Origin: Ichthyophonus hoferi | Taxonomy: Eukaryota > Opisthokonta > Ichthyosporea > Ichthyophonida > Ichthyophonidae | Direction: 5' to 3' | Length of the DNA stretch: 18,382 bases | Assembly: GCA_002751075.1 (NCBI GenBank) | Contig: NAOQ01000072.1 | Location: 95,040 to 113,421, forward strand | In this document: piece by piece, positions 1-9,963 of the stretch | Layout of the letters: each line of letters opens with the position of its first letter | Position numbering within the stretch: the stretch's first letter is position 1 | Notes under the pieces: generated by a model | The model's database searches: none | The model's input: the letters and a program-made list of their open reading frames with translations, nothing else | What the model was told of the DNA's origin: nothing | Made by a program: the position numbers and the translations under genes

Positions 1-31
<31 letters not shown>
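1..31. repeat. T16/A15 homopolymer junction
   Basis: The window opens with sixteen T followed directly by fifteen A, a perfect self-complementary homopolymer pair. It may be a genuine AT palindrome or a contig-end or scaffold-joining artefact. The stretch from 32 to 184 is the likely 3' flank of the minus-strand gene that stops at 185-187. It contains a short TACATACATA-type microsatellite at about 136-168. I see no canonical AATAAA on the minus strand in it. Confidence 0.7.
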
Positions 32-184
32 TGGCACACCATTCTTCTCCAAATTATGATCTAGGAGTGTAGATTAGTACAAAATAGTACGATATTATGA
101 CGCGATGCAACATAATAAATATGTCTTTATGGTTGTACATACATACATATACACATACATACACATCTATCCTCATTCCTCAAC

Positions 185-3100
185 CTACCTACACTCTTTC
201 ATACTAAAAGGAACACTAACTTTCGACGTAGTAGGATCACACGTGCCATTCAGATGCGCAATCACAGTCTTTGTCGAACACTGAGGTAGTAGCATGTGAT
301 TAACTGTCTTGCAGGCTCGATCAATGGCGTCGTTTAGATCAGCTCCCATAAGCATGATTTCAATCAAGAAAGTGCGCAAGGGTTTATAGATTTCCAATAC
401 TTGAAGTCCCGGAGGGGAGGCAAAAGGGTAATAGATAGGTAGAGATAACTTCAATTCATCTCTGTGTATGATGTAATTAAGATGTAAGCAGGTACACGTC
501 AAAGTGACATAGGTGTATTGTAGTAGGGAGGTGGGAGGTGGAGGTGATGTCACGACGGCATGTGATTGGTGATTGGTGATTGGGTAGGGTGGCTCATTGG
601 GCGATAACCTCATTTGTAGCCAATAGAAGGATGGGGGCAAAAACAAAACAAACACATCTATAATATATTGCATTAATTTTATTTACCGGGGAAGCTAATT
701 AATTATCTAATTATTTGCATTGGTATAGCTTGGTTTTATCTCTAATGTAGTGTATTGCATTAATTATATAGAAAAAGAAAGCAGTATAATAGAAATATTC
801 TTATTTGATTGTGAAGAAGGCAAAATGCAAAGATATGATTGGAGGATAAGTAAACATACTTGACCAATACCATATACCCTGAGGTATTCCAAGGTAAATA
901 ATTCCATTGGTTCTTGTAAGGAATAATAGTGCCTTGATAGAAATTAGCCCGATCCATGTATCTATATTTGGAAGTCAACGTCATCACCATACTTAACCAC
1001 ACTGTTTCCTTAAATTTGGAAGTGAGATCGCGACGCTTGGCCATGGCCATACCACTTCCACCAAAGAACGAATTGCCACCAGGCATTAAAGCATAACCAA
1101 CATCTGGATTCTTGCTGTATTGCTGCGTATCTCCAGTGGCGAATCGAAATCCAGTAAATTGGGCGGGGGGGTTATAGGAGTGTCTGTAGGGGGGTTTGTA
1201 GGCATTCTTGTCCGGATTTTTCCATTGTTGATAGTTTTTTTTAAAATTTAAAAATTCGGTATAGTCTCTGTCACCACGTTGAGGTATCATACAGGAATTA
1301 TCAAATGTTCCTTCTCGTTTCATTCGTAAAAAGGTTTGGTTAATTGCATATTTAAACTGAGGTGTATTCATTCTACATCGATAATTCTCATATACTATAC
1401 CATCATCAGGGGAAAATATCATGGCGCCATACGCTCTACCCAATGCGCTAATGAGATTTAATTCTTCCCCGAAATGTGGTTGGTAGCTGATGGAATTAGG
1501 ACCAATCAACTGGGCAACATTAAGAAATTTTTTCCACGTCCATTCATGTGCAAGTGGATCACTAGTGTTTGAGGGAGGCACATTGATTTTATCTTTTAAG
1601 AGGTTGAAGGTTGTTTTATTGTACATTAAAAGTCGGGTGCCCGCCTGGCGAATCATACATGTTAGTAATTGCTAAAACAGGAATATTTAATTAATATTTA
1701 ATTAATATTTAATTATTTTAACTCATTTGATTATTTTTGGAATTTTGGGTATTTCTTTTATATAGTTAGAATCATTTAAAAATAGTCAGTGCAATCTATT
1801 GCTGTTAAATGCCAATCTAAGATGATCGATCGATAAAACTTGAACCAGCCAATGGTAAAGATCCCGTGGCGTATATAATGAACCATTTCAGATCATATGT
1901 TTTTGGAGCGCTGACTTATTTAGTAATATATATATTAGCTTATTTGTACTCCGTGTATGAAAAGGGACACGTTTAAAAGCCCCTTAATTCGATATTCTCT
2001 CTCTTATTTCTACTTACTATTCCCAACAGTAATTAAGCATTAGTTAGATACATAGATACATATTCAATGATTGTCTCATTGAACCAGAACCAATAAAATT
2101 TATATGATCATCAACTAGTAATTGGTATTAATTAATATTAATTAGATACATGTCCATACCATAGAGGTCCACCAATGATCCCCAAGAATAAATTTTATGC
2201 TAAGTCAATGTTACTGTTTACTAGAGGCTATACTATGTAATACTACATTGAACTATGCTATATTATACTATACCGGTATATACTAGATCATTATCTCTAC
2301 CCACATCTTCTACTCTACTCCACCTTATGTATAAACAGAAAAAAAGACCAATAAGATATCCTTATTACTTCTACCCATAACAAACGAACCATTTTCAATT
2401 CCACTACCTCCAACCTTCAATCAATATTCACCAATAATTTATAAATAGGCCAGGCCAATTTCACAGCAATACAATGAAAAATTATAGAAATAAAAATAAG
2501 ATGATAAGACAAATAAAGAAAGCAAAGCATACCAAACAACAGATAGCCCGTTGTTATTGCGTCCATAGTTAAACATCCTATTGTACTACACACATATATA
2601 TATGTATGTAACCAAAGCAAGATTAAAATAATCAAAATAAATAATAACTAAAGCAATATTAAAAATTAAAATTAAAATTAATTAATATATATATATCTAA
2701 AGCAAGCTTAAAATTATAAAATAAATAATAGTTAAACCAATATTAAAAGTAATATTAAAAGCAAAATTGCAATTCAAATTAATTGATATAAGACTGGATA
2801 TGAACCATGGTTAGTAAATATTAATTCCCTTCAAATTTAAAAATGTATTAACAATTGGTCTAATTATATATACATATATTTAATTGGCCAACTACAATCC
2901 ACTCACCTGGATAGGGAGAGCAGCCAATTGGTTATCATATTTAAAGTCAGTGTATGCAGCAGTGATAACATCTCTTACTAGATAATTGCCGGTATTAGCA
3001 AAATAACGTCCTAAATAACGTTCTATATTCGCTACCGATTTAGTTTCAACTAAATTCGCAATCTGAGTGGTTCCAGCAATTATAATGTGTGGTATGGGCT

Positions 3101-6100
3101 CATGTCTGGGAATATCCCAATGCTGGAGGAGAGAAAGCATGATAACAAGCCAGTTAGACGTTGTTTTTGATAGATTAATAATCATATGAAGTTAAAATGC
3201 CCGGTATATTACACGTATGATACATGCCAAATAGAAAGAATACAATATATATATATATATTGTAGATCATACATACATTCTACTCGCTCTACTATCACAC
3301 ACACTAAAACTAAAAACCAACTATTATTTTATGTATGAATGTATGTATATAGTACGTATGTATGTATATATGTATATGCACTCTACCTCCAACCCTATTT
3401 CAACAATGCAACCAGATTTCAAAAATGCATTTTTGTTGAATAGATCTATGGTTATATAAAAAGACACCTCTAGTAAGTAAGATAAAATAAGGTCTCTTCT
3501 AATATATACTATCGTCGCTTCATAGAAATCCTACAGGGCAAGTAGAAAAAAAATAACACATAACATAGTAATACAATCATATAAGATAACTAGGGTTGTT
3601 CTACATGCGAGATGATAAGTGTCTCTATAGTGTATTATATATATGTGTATATAAATTGTATTGTATTGCATTAGGCTATAGTGTAATATCTTATATTATA
3701 ACATACTATAGTATATTATATTATATTATATTATAAATATATAAACATTAAAAATTAGTATTCCATTCTTTCAACACCTCTATCATATACCCTCTTCCCC
3801 ATTACAAAATCAATACATGATATTCACCCACTTACCTGTGGGTTAAAACTGCCATCCACTGTCCATGTTTGAGTAACTAGTTGACCAATGAATGTGGGGC
3901 CATCTGGCCCGTTAACCGTCCATTCTTTACACGTGTACTCCTATGAGAAGGTATAGAGGGGGAAATTAAAAAACTATTCCATTGTAATAAGTGGACAGTA
4001 GGATTTTTTTTTAAAAAAATTTAAAACGCATTTACCCAAAGAGGAAATTATAATAAAGCGTTTAGGCCAATAATAAAAATAATCAATTGCAGTCAGAGAA
4101 AATTCTTTTTCATTTTTGAAATTATTTGAAAATATTAAACAAAATTATATTACATCAATGACGACATTACAATAAAACGTCTAAACCAATCAGAAAAGGT
4201 TGTTAAGAAAGTAAAAATGGAAAAGTATGTTTTCAGGTACAGGCGTAAATAATTTCGCGCAGCAAAAGTAAGGATTAAATATTAATTAAACTATGCTGGG
4301 ATAGAGATTGGGCAATAGGATTATCTTGATCTTATTATTGGTTCTTTAACTTGAGATAGTATTACAAGTTTTATAAATAAAAAACAGTGGTAATAAACTG
4401 AATTTAATTTTCAATAATTATTTCAATTTGTTTGCAAAATATTAAAAAAATAAATCTATGCATTTAAAAGTTATATTTTGTGGTAAAATGTCCTAATTAT
4501 TGGAATGCAAAATACATACCAATACACACTCACACTATATATGGATATTATATATATGCCTCCTCTTTCGATATCAACCTATAGAAGGCTTTGTTTAATT
4601 TTTAAACCGGTTATCGTAACATACTTAGCTACATAAGCAAGGCCTATACTGAGAGATAGATAACTCTATGTTTAGCTAATGCATATGAATGTATGTATAT
4701 GTATGTAAATGTAAGGAAGGTATGCTTATAGGCATATAGATATATGTAAAATAAGAAAAAAGAAAAAAAAGAAAAAAAAAAAACAAATAAACTCATACAT
4801 ACAGATATTGATATAGTAATAGAAATAAAAATAAAGCCAATAAATAATAAAGTAAAAAAAAAAACAAGAGAACATAAAGACCATTCCAGAGCATGAAATA
4901 AGTCAATCTGTCCAATACCAAACCACGCCAAGTTAGATTTGTAATCGAGAAGATATAATAAATTTTACATTAAGTTATTATAAAGTTATTATAACCTTGA
5001 TTAAGATAGGCTATAATAGACTAGTAAACTTACCAACAACGATTTCCCAAGTTCAGCCGCAAAGCTTCCTGTCCCACCTACACGAAAGGGACTCCATATA
5101 ACCAGTTGATTAGTTTTGTTACTATGTCCAGTATATTCAGGTGACTGATGATTCTTATCAACTGGATGAGGGTAAAGATGTTTCACCTCATTCCAGTCAA
5201 TCCCTGTGGTAGACATGATCAAAACATGGGCTTCTTGGGCTTCTTCGGCTGATTCACACGGCCCACATAGCTTCATTTGTTTGTGATCTTTGTGGTCAAT
5301 AGCATAAGCATATACCACAGGAAGCCCTTGGCCGCAGCATTGCTGGATAGTGGTGATGATGTATGAGAAAGAATTGATTTTATGTTGTATAACGTGTTAT
5401 AGTGTTCTAGTGTTGTAGTGTTACAGTGTTATAGTAAGTTATAGTATTACAGTTCTATACTTTTTCATCTTCATAATAGGAATTCGAAAGTTCAACATGC
5501 AAATCATCAACATATTCAATAAAAACAAAAAACAACGATAAGATAATTTTTTAGCTTTGAAAAGATAAAATTAAACTAACGATTAATATAAATTAATTGT
5601 TAGCTCAGTTTTCAATTAAATATAGGGTGATCTTATTGTTTTTATCTTATCTTTTTTTTTGGTTTTCATTGGATATTTTAATGATTTGCATGTTGAAGTT
5701 TCGAATTCCTATTTTAAAAATGAAAAGGTATAGTGTGAAGATAGGTATATAGAGAGATAAGAGATGAATGATTATATCGATGTTTATCACCTCCCATCCA
5801 AGGTCATAAGACTTTAATATTCACAACACAATACTTGTACATATGCACACAAGAATCCCTATAAATACCCCAACCATACAACCTGCCATCAACACCTGTT
5901 GTATAATAACACAATACCACTATACCACTATATATGCTAATATTACCACCACTATTAACTGTCCTCATATAGAAATACATATAATAAAGACATACATGTT
6001 CTTTACATAATCTGTCACCATGTTCCCTCCAGGTTGATGCATTATCATTCCATTCTCCTTGAGAATCTTCAGGAACAGTCCACTCGGCCTTAGCAGTGTG

Positions 6101-6187
6101 TAGTACCAGACCTAGAAGTAGAACTCTCAACGCCTTTGTGATGAAATGCTTTTCACGAAGGATAGTAAGGTTACTAGCATCCAACAT
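185..6187 (-). CDS. secreted solute-binding-protein-like (type-2 periplasmic binding fold), 6 exons
   Basis: Seen: a spliced gene with coding exons 6187-5996, 5342-5034, 3940-3836, 3122-2907, 1671-860 and 461-185. Donors are GTATGT, GTAAGT, GTAAGT, GTGAGT and GTATGT, all acceptors are AG, the first four introns are phase 0 and the last is phase 2. Every junction keeps frame, giving about 636 aa ending in TAG. The ATG at 6187 has an in-frame TAA two codons upstream. Residues 1-34 look like a signal peptide, with hydrophobic core ALRVLLLGLVL followed by HTAKA. Residues 35-140 form a Cys-containing N-terminal region. From about 143 the chain reads like an extracellular solute-binding protein: an initial strand LVIWSPF, then an AALPI segment, LLMYNK at about 288-293, PGGN..FFGGSGMAMAK at about 471-486, and a helical C-terminus with ADLNDAIDRA. 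There are seven N-glycosylation sequons (N49, 139, 292, 309, 385, 536, 616), and no C-terminal membrane segment is visible. Inference: an extracellular ligand- or sugar-binding protein. Family assignment is by pattern only; the exact SBP family and ligand are unknown. Confidence 0.82.
1670..2028 (-). mobile_element. solo LTR, copy 1, inside intron 4 of the solute-binding-like gene
   Basis: Read on the minus strand this 359-bp block starts TGTTGGGAATAG and ends CTGTTTTAGCA, so it has TG..CA ends. The plus-strand flanks carry the same 5-bp sequence GTAAT on both sides (1665-1669 and 2029-2033), as expected for an LTR target-site duplication. It is homologous to 7797-8096 and to a more diverged plus-strand copy ending near 15337. 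A TATA-like CTATATAAAAG lies at 1755-1765. No internal retroelement coding region is attached, so I call it a fossil solo LTR. The terminus recalls Ty1/copia LTRs, but that family call is tentative. The perfect duplication suggests this copy is fairly young compared with the third. Confidence 0.78.
3640..3745. repeat. AT microsatellite tract
   Basis: A run of TATAT, TTATAT and ATATTATATT units in the intron between exons 3 and 4 of the minus-strand gene. The rest of that intron (3123-3835) holds only AT-rich sequence and short TATG/TACA repeats such as those at 3330-3375. Confidence 0.6.
4041..4196. repeat. pair of imperfect direct repeats about 118 bp apart
   Basis: The motif ATTATAATAAAGCGTTTAGG followed by CCAATAATAAAAA, near 4047-4080, recurs near 4165-4198 as ATTACAATAAAACGTCTAAA followed by CCAATCAGAAAA. 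Both lie in the 1.1-kb intron between exons 2 and 3 of the solute-binding-like gene. They may be the ends of a short element or a local duplication. Elsewhere this intron shows a poly-A-rich tract (about 4748-4786) and no coding signal. Confidence 0.5.
4748..4786. repeat. A-rich low-complexity tract
   Basis: A-rich run with scattered G in an intron of the minus-strand gene. The short minus-strand ORF across it encodes mostly Phe, Leu and Tyr and is treated as an artefact of this composition. Confidence 0.6.
5393..5453. repeat. short tandem repeat, unit about 8-9 bp (GTGTTATA-like)
   Basis: Consecutive degenerate units read GTGTTATA, GTGTTCTA, GTGTTGTA, GTGTTACA, GTGTTATA, GTAAGTTATA and GTATTACA. 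The array abuts the left end of the inverted-repeat element at 5455, in intron 1 of the solute-binding-like gene. Confidence 0.7.
5455..5733. mobile_element. inverted-repeat (MITE-like) element, about 280 bp
   Basis: The left arm (5455 to about 5550) and the right arm (about 5640-5733) are inverted copies. Both include TAGGAATTCGAAA, then TTCAACATGCAAATCAT, then an A-rich stretch and GATAAGATAA, with only scattered differences over about 95 bp. The unpaired centre (about 5551-5639) is AT-rich and non-coding. Outer ends read CTATAC..TTTTTCAT and its inverse. No transposase ORF is present, so this fits a non-autonomous TIR element or foldback. It sits wholly within intron 1 of the minus-strand gene. 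I could not fix a target-site duplication. Confidence 0.75.
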
Positions 6188-6879
6188 TTTTATAAGAAAA
6201 CAAATGTTTATAAAACAGTTATGTTACCGTAATGGTTTATGGTAGGAGAATAGGAAAAAGCCATGAATCCTAGTAATGCTTACATGCACATCATATTCTA
6301 TATGATATATATGTTGATGTAGCGTCCACACACTACCACTAACTTATTGTATGTGTATGTGCTCTATTCGTGTATGGTACCTGTACGATATACATATACG
6401 AATATGTAAGGTACGGGATTTGTATGCTTTGTGATATATATGTGGTATTTTATGTGTATTATATTATATGATCTTAACTCAACAAAACAGTTAAGATATA
6501 CAAAACACATGTGTACTAGTTGTGTTATGTTTTATAATAATGTACGATATTTATGTCTGTGTATTATTATATTATATGCTCCTGGTGCAACCAACCAGAT
6601 AATAGTTTTACAATAATTCAAGGCTTTCCTATGGCATTATTTCCATGGAGCTCGGCCATTGGTCATTTTATATAATTAAATCTTTCTTATGAACTACGGA
6701 TCAATTAACAGTAATAGTTTTGAAATATATACACAAACAAACCTTAAGTATAAATAATAAACTATTAGTATATAATGTACACAATTTATATAATAAATTT
6801 TTAGGCTAAATTATTTTATGAAGTACTCGAAAGCGTTGCAGTTTTTCTTTTTATATACATTATTGAGCTTAAAGCTAAT

Positions 6880-7065
6880 TGTATATTTATTATTTTACAT
6901 TATATTTATTGTACTACATTATATTTATTATATTACATTATATTACACTGTTCTTATTATATTACATAATATTTTTTACAACATGTTTATTATATTACAT
7001 CATATTTAATATATTTTTATTATTATATTGCCTAATTCTTATTATATTACAAGGTATTTATTATG
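6880..7065. repeat. degenerate tandem array of TTATTATATTACAT-type units
   Basis: Units such as TTATATTTATTGTACTACAT, TTATTATATTACAT and GTTTATTATATTACATCATA follow each other for about 180 bp with drifting length. The plus-strand ORFs here are by-products of the repeat, since they encode almost only Tyr, Ile, Leu and Phe. The rest of the stretch from 6188 to 7500 is AT-rich intergenic sequence upstream of the solute-binding-like gene, and I see no other structure in it. Confidence 0.7.
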
Positions 7066-7796
7066 CTAAGTTTTACGATTAAGTTCATTTAGGGACAAAA
7101 GCTTAATTATAGTCTTTACACTAATTGGCTGATACCCAGTATCTATCAACAATAAAACTATTGGTGTTCGTGTTCAGAAGAACAAAAGAACAAAAGAATA
7201 AGAACATACCATACCAGTGGTGATGAACCCGTTAGTGCGGGCAACCTTACATGAACAACAACAGTTAGAGTATAAAATTGCTTTTTTGTCGAAGCATAGG
7301 TCAATGGCAGCTTTTTTAATTAATTAACTAATTAGCAAATTATCAAATAGCCTATATACAGTACAGGTAGAATATAGCTACTTACTGTTATGAGTGAAAA
7401 ATATCTATAATATAAATTAACTGAGTATTTAAGAACAGACCAATAATAATTTATGCTTAAATAATTATCAAATAATTAAATTATCCTATAACATATTTCT
7501 ATATATATACTCTTTCTAACTTTTTCTCATGAAAAAGAAAGATTTAAGTGTCTCAATCTATTTCAAAACAAAAGCTCCAATTGAAAGCTTTCATTTAATC
7601 TGAAAAAAATGTAATAACTTCATACAAACTGATAAGAAGAAATATTTATTGAAAAGAGCTATTTCTTCTAAAGGCTATAATTTTTTATATTATTAACAAT
7701 TTGTTTTAAAACAGAAATATTTTATTCATTTAAGTATTTATTTAGATAGCTATAATCATTTACTTTTATTAGCAATAATTATTACATACGTAGAAT

Positions 7797-8096
7797 TGCT
7801 AAAACAGGAGCATTTAATTAATTTGGGAATTTCTTTTATATAATAAAACTACAATCATTTAAAAATAGTTAGTGCAATCCATTGGTATTAAATGGCAATT
7901 CAGGATAACCTGTTAATTAGGCATCCTGCCTAAGACAAGTCCTAACGACTTGTTTAATAAAAAAATACGTCTTAGCATATGTGTACTCCATGCACAGAAA
8001 GGGATACGTTAAAACGCCCCTTAATTTGGTGCTCCATTTCCATCTAAATAAATGTAGATTACCGAAGCCCTCTGTCTCTACTTATTATTCCCAACA
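7797..8096 (-). mobile_element. solo LTR, copy 2, nested in an inverted-repeat element
   Basis: Minus-strand ends TGTTGGGAATAA..CTGTTTTAGCA match copy 1, as do internal blocks around TTAAGGGGC, GGAGTACA and ATTTTTAAATGATT. The middle differs from copies 1 and 3 and contains two back-to-back perfect 7-bp hairpins (7917-7933 and 7935-7953). I see no clean 5-bp duplication at its ends. It is a fossil of the same family as 1670-2028, with no internal retroelement genes in the window. Confidence 0.7.
7917..7953. other. two adjacent perfect hairpins
   Basis: TTAGGCA-TCC-TGCCTAA (7917-7933) is followed one base later by ACAAGTC-CTAAC-GACTTGT (7935-7953). Both stems are 7 bp with no mismatch. They lie in the part of LTR copy 2 that is not shared with the other copies. 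Confidence 0.7.
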
Positions 8097-8352
8097 TAAT
8101 TACTATTGTATATGCAGTTTGGAAATGTAGCTATACATTGAAATAACCAAATTCTATAAAGTTTACTTTTTAACAGTGCGAATCAAAGCAAAAGTAAGTC
8201 TATCAGATTGAACGAATTTTCAATTAAAGCCATTATTTTAACTTAGAATTCATAGGCTCTATCTTTCTTCTTCATGAAGAAATGGTAGAAAGAGTATGTT
8301 AATTTTAACTAAATGTTTTGGAATAAAATCTGCATGGACTATAGATGGTTAA

Positions 8353-8511
8353 GTCACTTATACAGCCTTTAATACACACGTATTAAATCTAGAAGAGCAA
8401 GAAAGCCTAAGGTCTAATATACTACAACATGGTGAGAAAGTTTATAAATTGTACAGAAATGATCTTTCCCATAGGCTGAACATCCTGTACCCACATAGGA
8501 AAAAGGTGTAG
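8353..8511 (+). CDS. coding-like fragment, 52 codons, no initiator Met (uncertain)
   Basis: The frame is open between TAA (8350-8352) and TAG (8509-8511). The peptide contains NLEEQESLRSNILQHGEK and ends HRLNILYPHRKKV, a mixed composition unlike the Tyr/Phe/Leu noise ORFs nearby. A splice-acceptor-like CACTTATACAG precedes CCTTTAAT, so it could be an exon or a gene remnant. No family is recognised. ORFs of this length are expected by chance in sequence of this size, so confidence is low. Confidence 0.2.
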   Translation, partial: VTYTAFNTHVLNLEEQESLRSNILQHGEKVYKLYRNDLSHRLNILYPHRKKV

Positions 8512-8625
8512 ATTTTAGCTCGTATGGTTATTATTTCACTGTGTTGTAGTTACTATTTATTGCGAAAAGAATTTTACTCAGATAGAATCGAATCTAGTGA
8601 AGTGATTCGAATGGTCAAAGTTTCT

Positions 8626-8886
8626 TCACTTGTGTGAAGTTAAGTTTTTGCTGTCGTATTCCGTATGCTGAATTGCAATCCTGGTATCCTCTGCTAAATC
8701 TACGCCAACCCTTACTCTTTTTGAATTTTCGGTATCAATGGAGATAGATGCCTTGCCAATATTTACGATACCAGTGATAGTAGGGATGAATGTATGTGTG
8801 TTGTGAATAGAGATCTGCTGATATATATTTTTTGTTCTATTTCTTGTGCTGTTTCTAGTTTGGTTTTCCTTTTCGCCCCTATTCAT
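8626..8886 (-). CDS. small hypothetical protein, 86 aa (uncertain)
   Basis: The ORF begins at the ATG at 8886 and stops at 8626. The N-terminal third is charged and Asn-rich (NRGEKENQTRNSTRNRTK); the rest reads GIVNIGKASISIDTENSK and RVRVGVDLAEDTRIAIQHTE. Its base composition is less AT-rich than the surroundings, and the second half looks protein-like. I see no signal peptide, membrane segment or known domain. It lies between two transposon-like inverted-repeat elements, so it may be a remnant or chance. An unseen upstream exon is possible. Confidence 0.3.
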   Translation of the reverse strand: MNRGEKENQTRNSTRNRTKNIYQQISIHNTHTFIPTITGIVNIGKASISIDTENSKRVRVGVDLAEDTRIAIQHTEYDSKNLTSHK

Positions 8887-8988
8887 GCTCTCTTAAGGTA
8901 ATTAGTTGTTTTTATTTTCATTGCTTTAATCGGAAACCTGTCAATAGATTTGGCTCATCGATATTTTTTCCCTGACTCTATCTAGAAC

Positions 8989-9320
8989 CGTTTCTTTTAT
9001 ACATTAGTTTCACTGCCAGTGCTGACTTTTGGTTAACACCAATGTAGCTTAAATGGGACCAGTCATAGATATTCTAGTTGGCTAATACATTGTAAAAATA
9101 TCACAGAGACCCACTGAGGATGTTGAATTTGCTAATGATTCATATAAGAAAGCAATAATATAACCTTATCGAGATAGAATCAGACATCTCTGGTGGGTCT
9201 TTGTGATCTTTCATGAGTTATATTAGCCAATAGGAATATTTATGATTGGTTTTTGAACCTAGCTACATTGGTGTTAAATAAAAGTTAACACTAGCGGTAA
9301 AACAAAGTATAAAGGAAAAC
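8989..9320. mobile_element. hairpin MITE-like element with arms of about 130 bp
   Basis: The left arm (8989 to about 9122) and the right arm (about 9187-9320) are inverted copies. Shared blocks in order are TTTATAC, CTAGTG-like, TTAACACCAATGTAGCT, CATA(A/G)ATATTC, TTGGCTAATA and ATCACA(A/G)AGACCCAC. The unpaired centre is about 65 bp and non-coding. The whole of a 332-bp unit folding into one hairpin with no ORF is typical of MITEs or foldback elements. The flanks 9321-9780 are AT-rich, with a weak 51-codon plus frame (9555-9710) that I do not call as a gene. Confidence 0.8.
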
Positions 9321-9782
9321 AAAAATCAATAATAAAGGACCTACTCACACATATGCGATAACAATAACAAAAATATGAAAGCATTCATAACTCACAGATT
9401 TTTACATTTTAATTATATGTACGTTATGTAATATTCGCATTGTCGTTGTAATGTCTATTCCACCATTAGTATTCACGTACAAAAATCAGTGACCAGATCT
9501 CTTGCTCGTTTAGAACACAGAGAACCGCTTACTAATATTAAATAATAACAATAGTATTTACATGATAATGTAATACTCCTTACTGATCGAACTCATTGTG
9601 CAATTTCCAACCTAATCGCTAGAACTACCACAGATTCTGATAAAGGCTATACAGTTTTTATCCTAAATCCTTTGATTCCAATAGTTGGCAGACACCCTGA
9701 ACATGGGTGAGACAATAACTATGCAGGCTAGGATTGTTCCTTAACACTTATACTTACATACATAAACAAACAAATTTTCGGG

Positions 9783-9788
9783 TTTATT
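9783..9788 (-). terminator. candidate poly(A) signal of the PP2C gene
   Basis: AATAAA on the minus strand (TTTATT on plus), about 175 bp downstream of the PP2C stop codon. It is followed by a T/G-rich stretch (TTTGTTTGTTTATGTATGT), as expected for a downstream element. Confidence 0.5.
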
Positions 9789-9963
9789 GCTTGGTTGAAT
9801 TTTCAGCCAGGACAAATTATCAAGAAATCAATTTCATAATCATTAACTCGTCTATATGATCCTATTGGCTACTCCACATTATATTCAGGTCTTTAATTGG
9901 CTGGCTCTTTTTCTGAACCAATCATGGGTTGACTTTCTCTTTCTCCAATCGACACTAATAGGT

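Larger units (their letters stand above)
7505..8297. mobile_element. inverted-repeat element interrupted by a nested LTR
   Basis: The left arm (7505 to about 7650) and the right arm (about 8150-8297) are inverted copies. Matching blocks in the same order are ATACTCTTTCTA, CATGAA(A/G)AAGAAAGAT, (C/T)AATTGAAA and AATCTGA. Each arm also contains a small internal hairpin (CTTTTTC..GAAAAAG on the left, TTTCTTC..GAAGAAA on the right). The space between the arms is largely occupied by the solo LTR at 7797-8096. Without it the element would be about 490 bp. There is no transposase ORF, so I infer a non-autonomous TIR element, older than the nested LTR. Arm identity is about 65-80% by eye. Confidence 0.65.

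Noticed and set aside
1490-1675. Plus-strand 61-codon ORF
   Set aside because: Antisense of exon 5 of the solute-binding-like gene.
2417-2635. Minus-strand 72-codon ORF with hydrophobic stretches
   Set aside because: Lies inside the intron between exons 4 and 5; AT-driven hydrophobic composition and no supporting signals.
4644-4931. Minus-strand Phe/Ile-rich ORF
   Set aside because: Compositional ORF over an A-rich intronic tract.
6818-7082. Two overlapping plus-strand hydrophobic ORFs
   Set aside because: Products of the TTATATTACAT tandem repeat, not membrane proteins.
9555-9710. 51-codon plus frame with DSDKGYTVFILNPLIPIVG
   Set aside because: Protein-like wording but no Met or convincing splice signals, and of a length expected many times by chance in this much AT-rich sequence.
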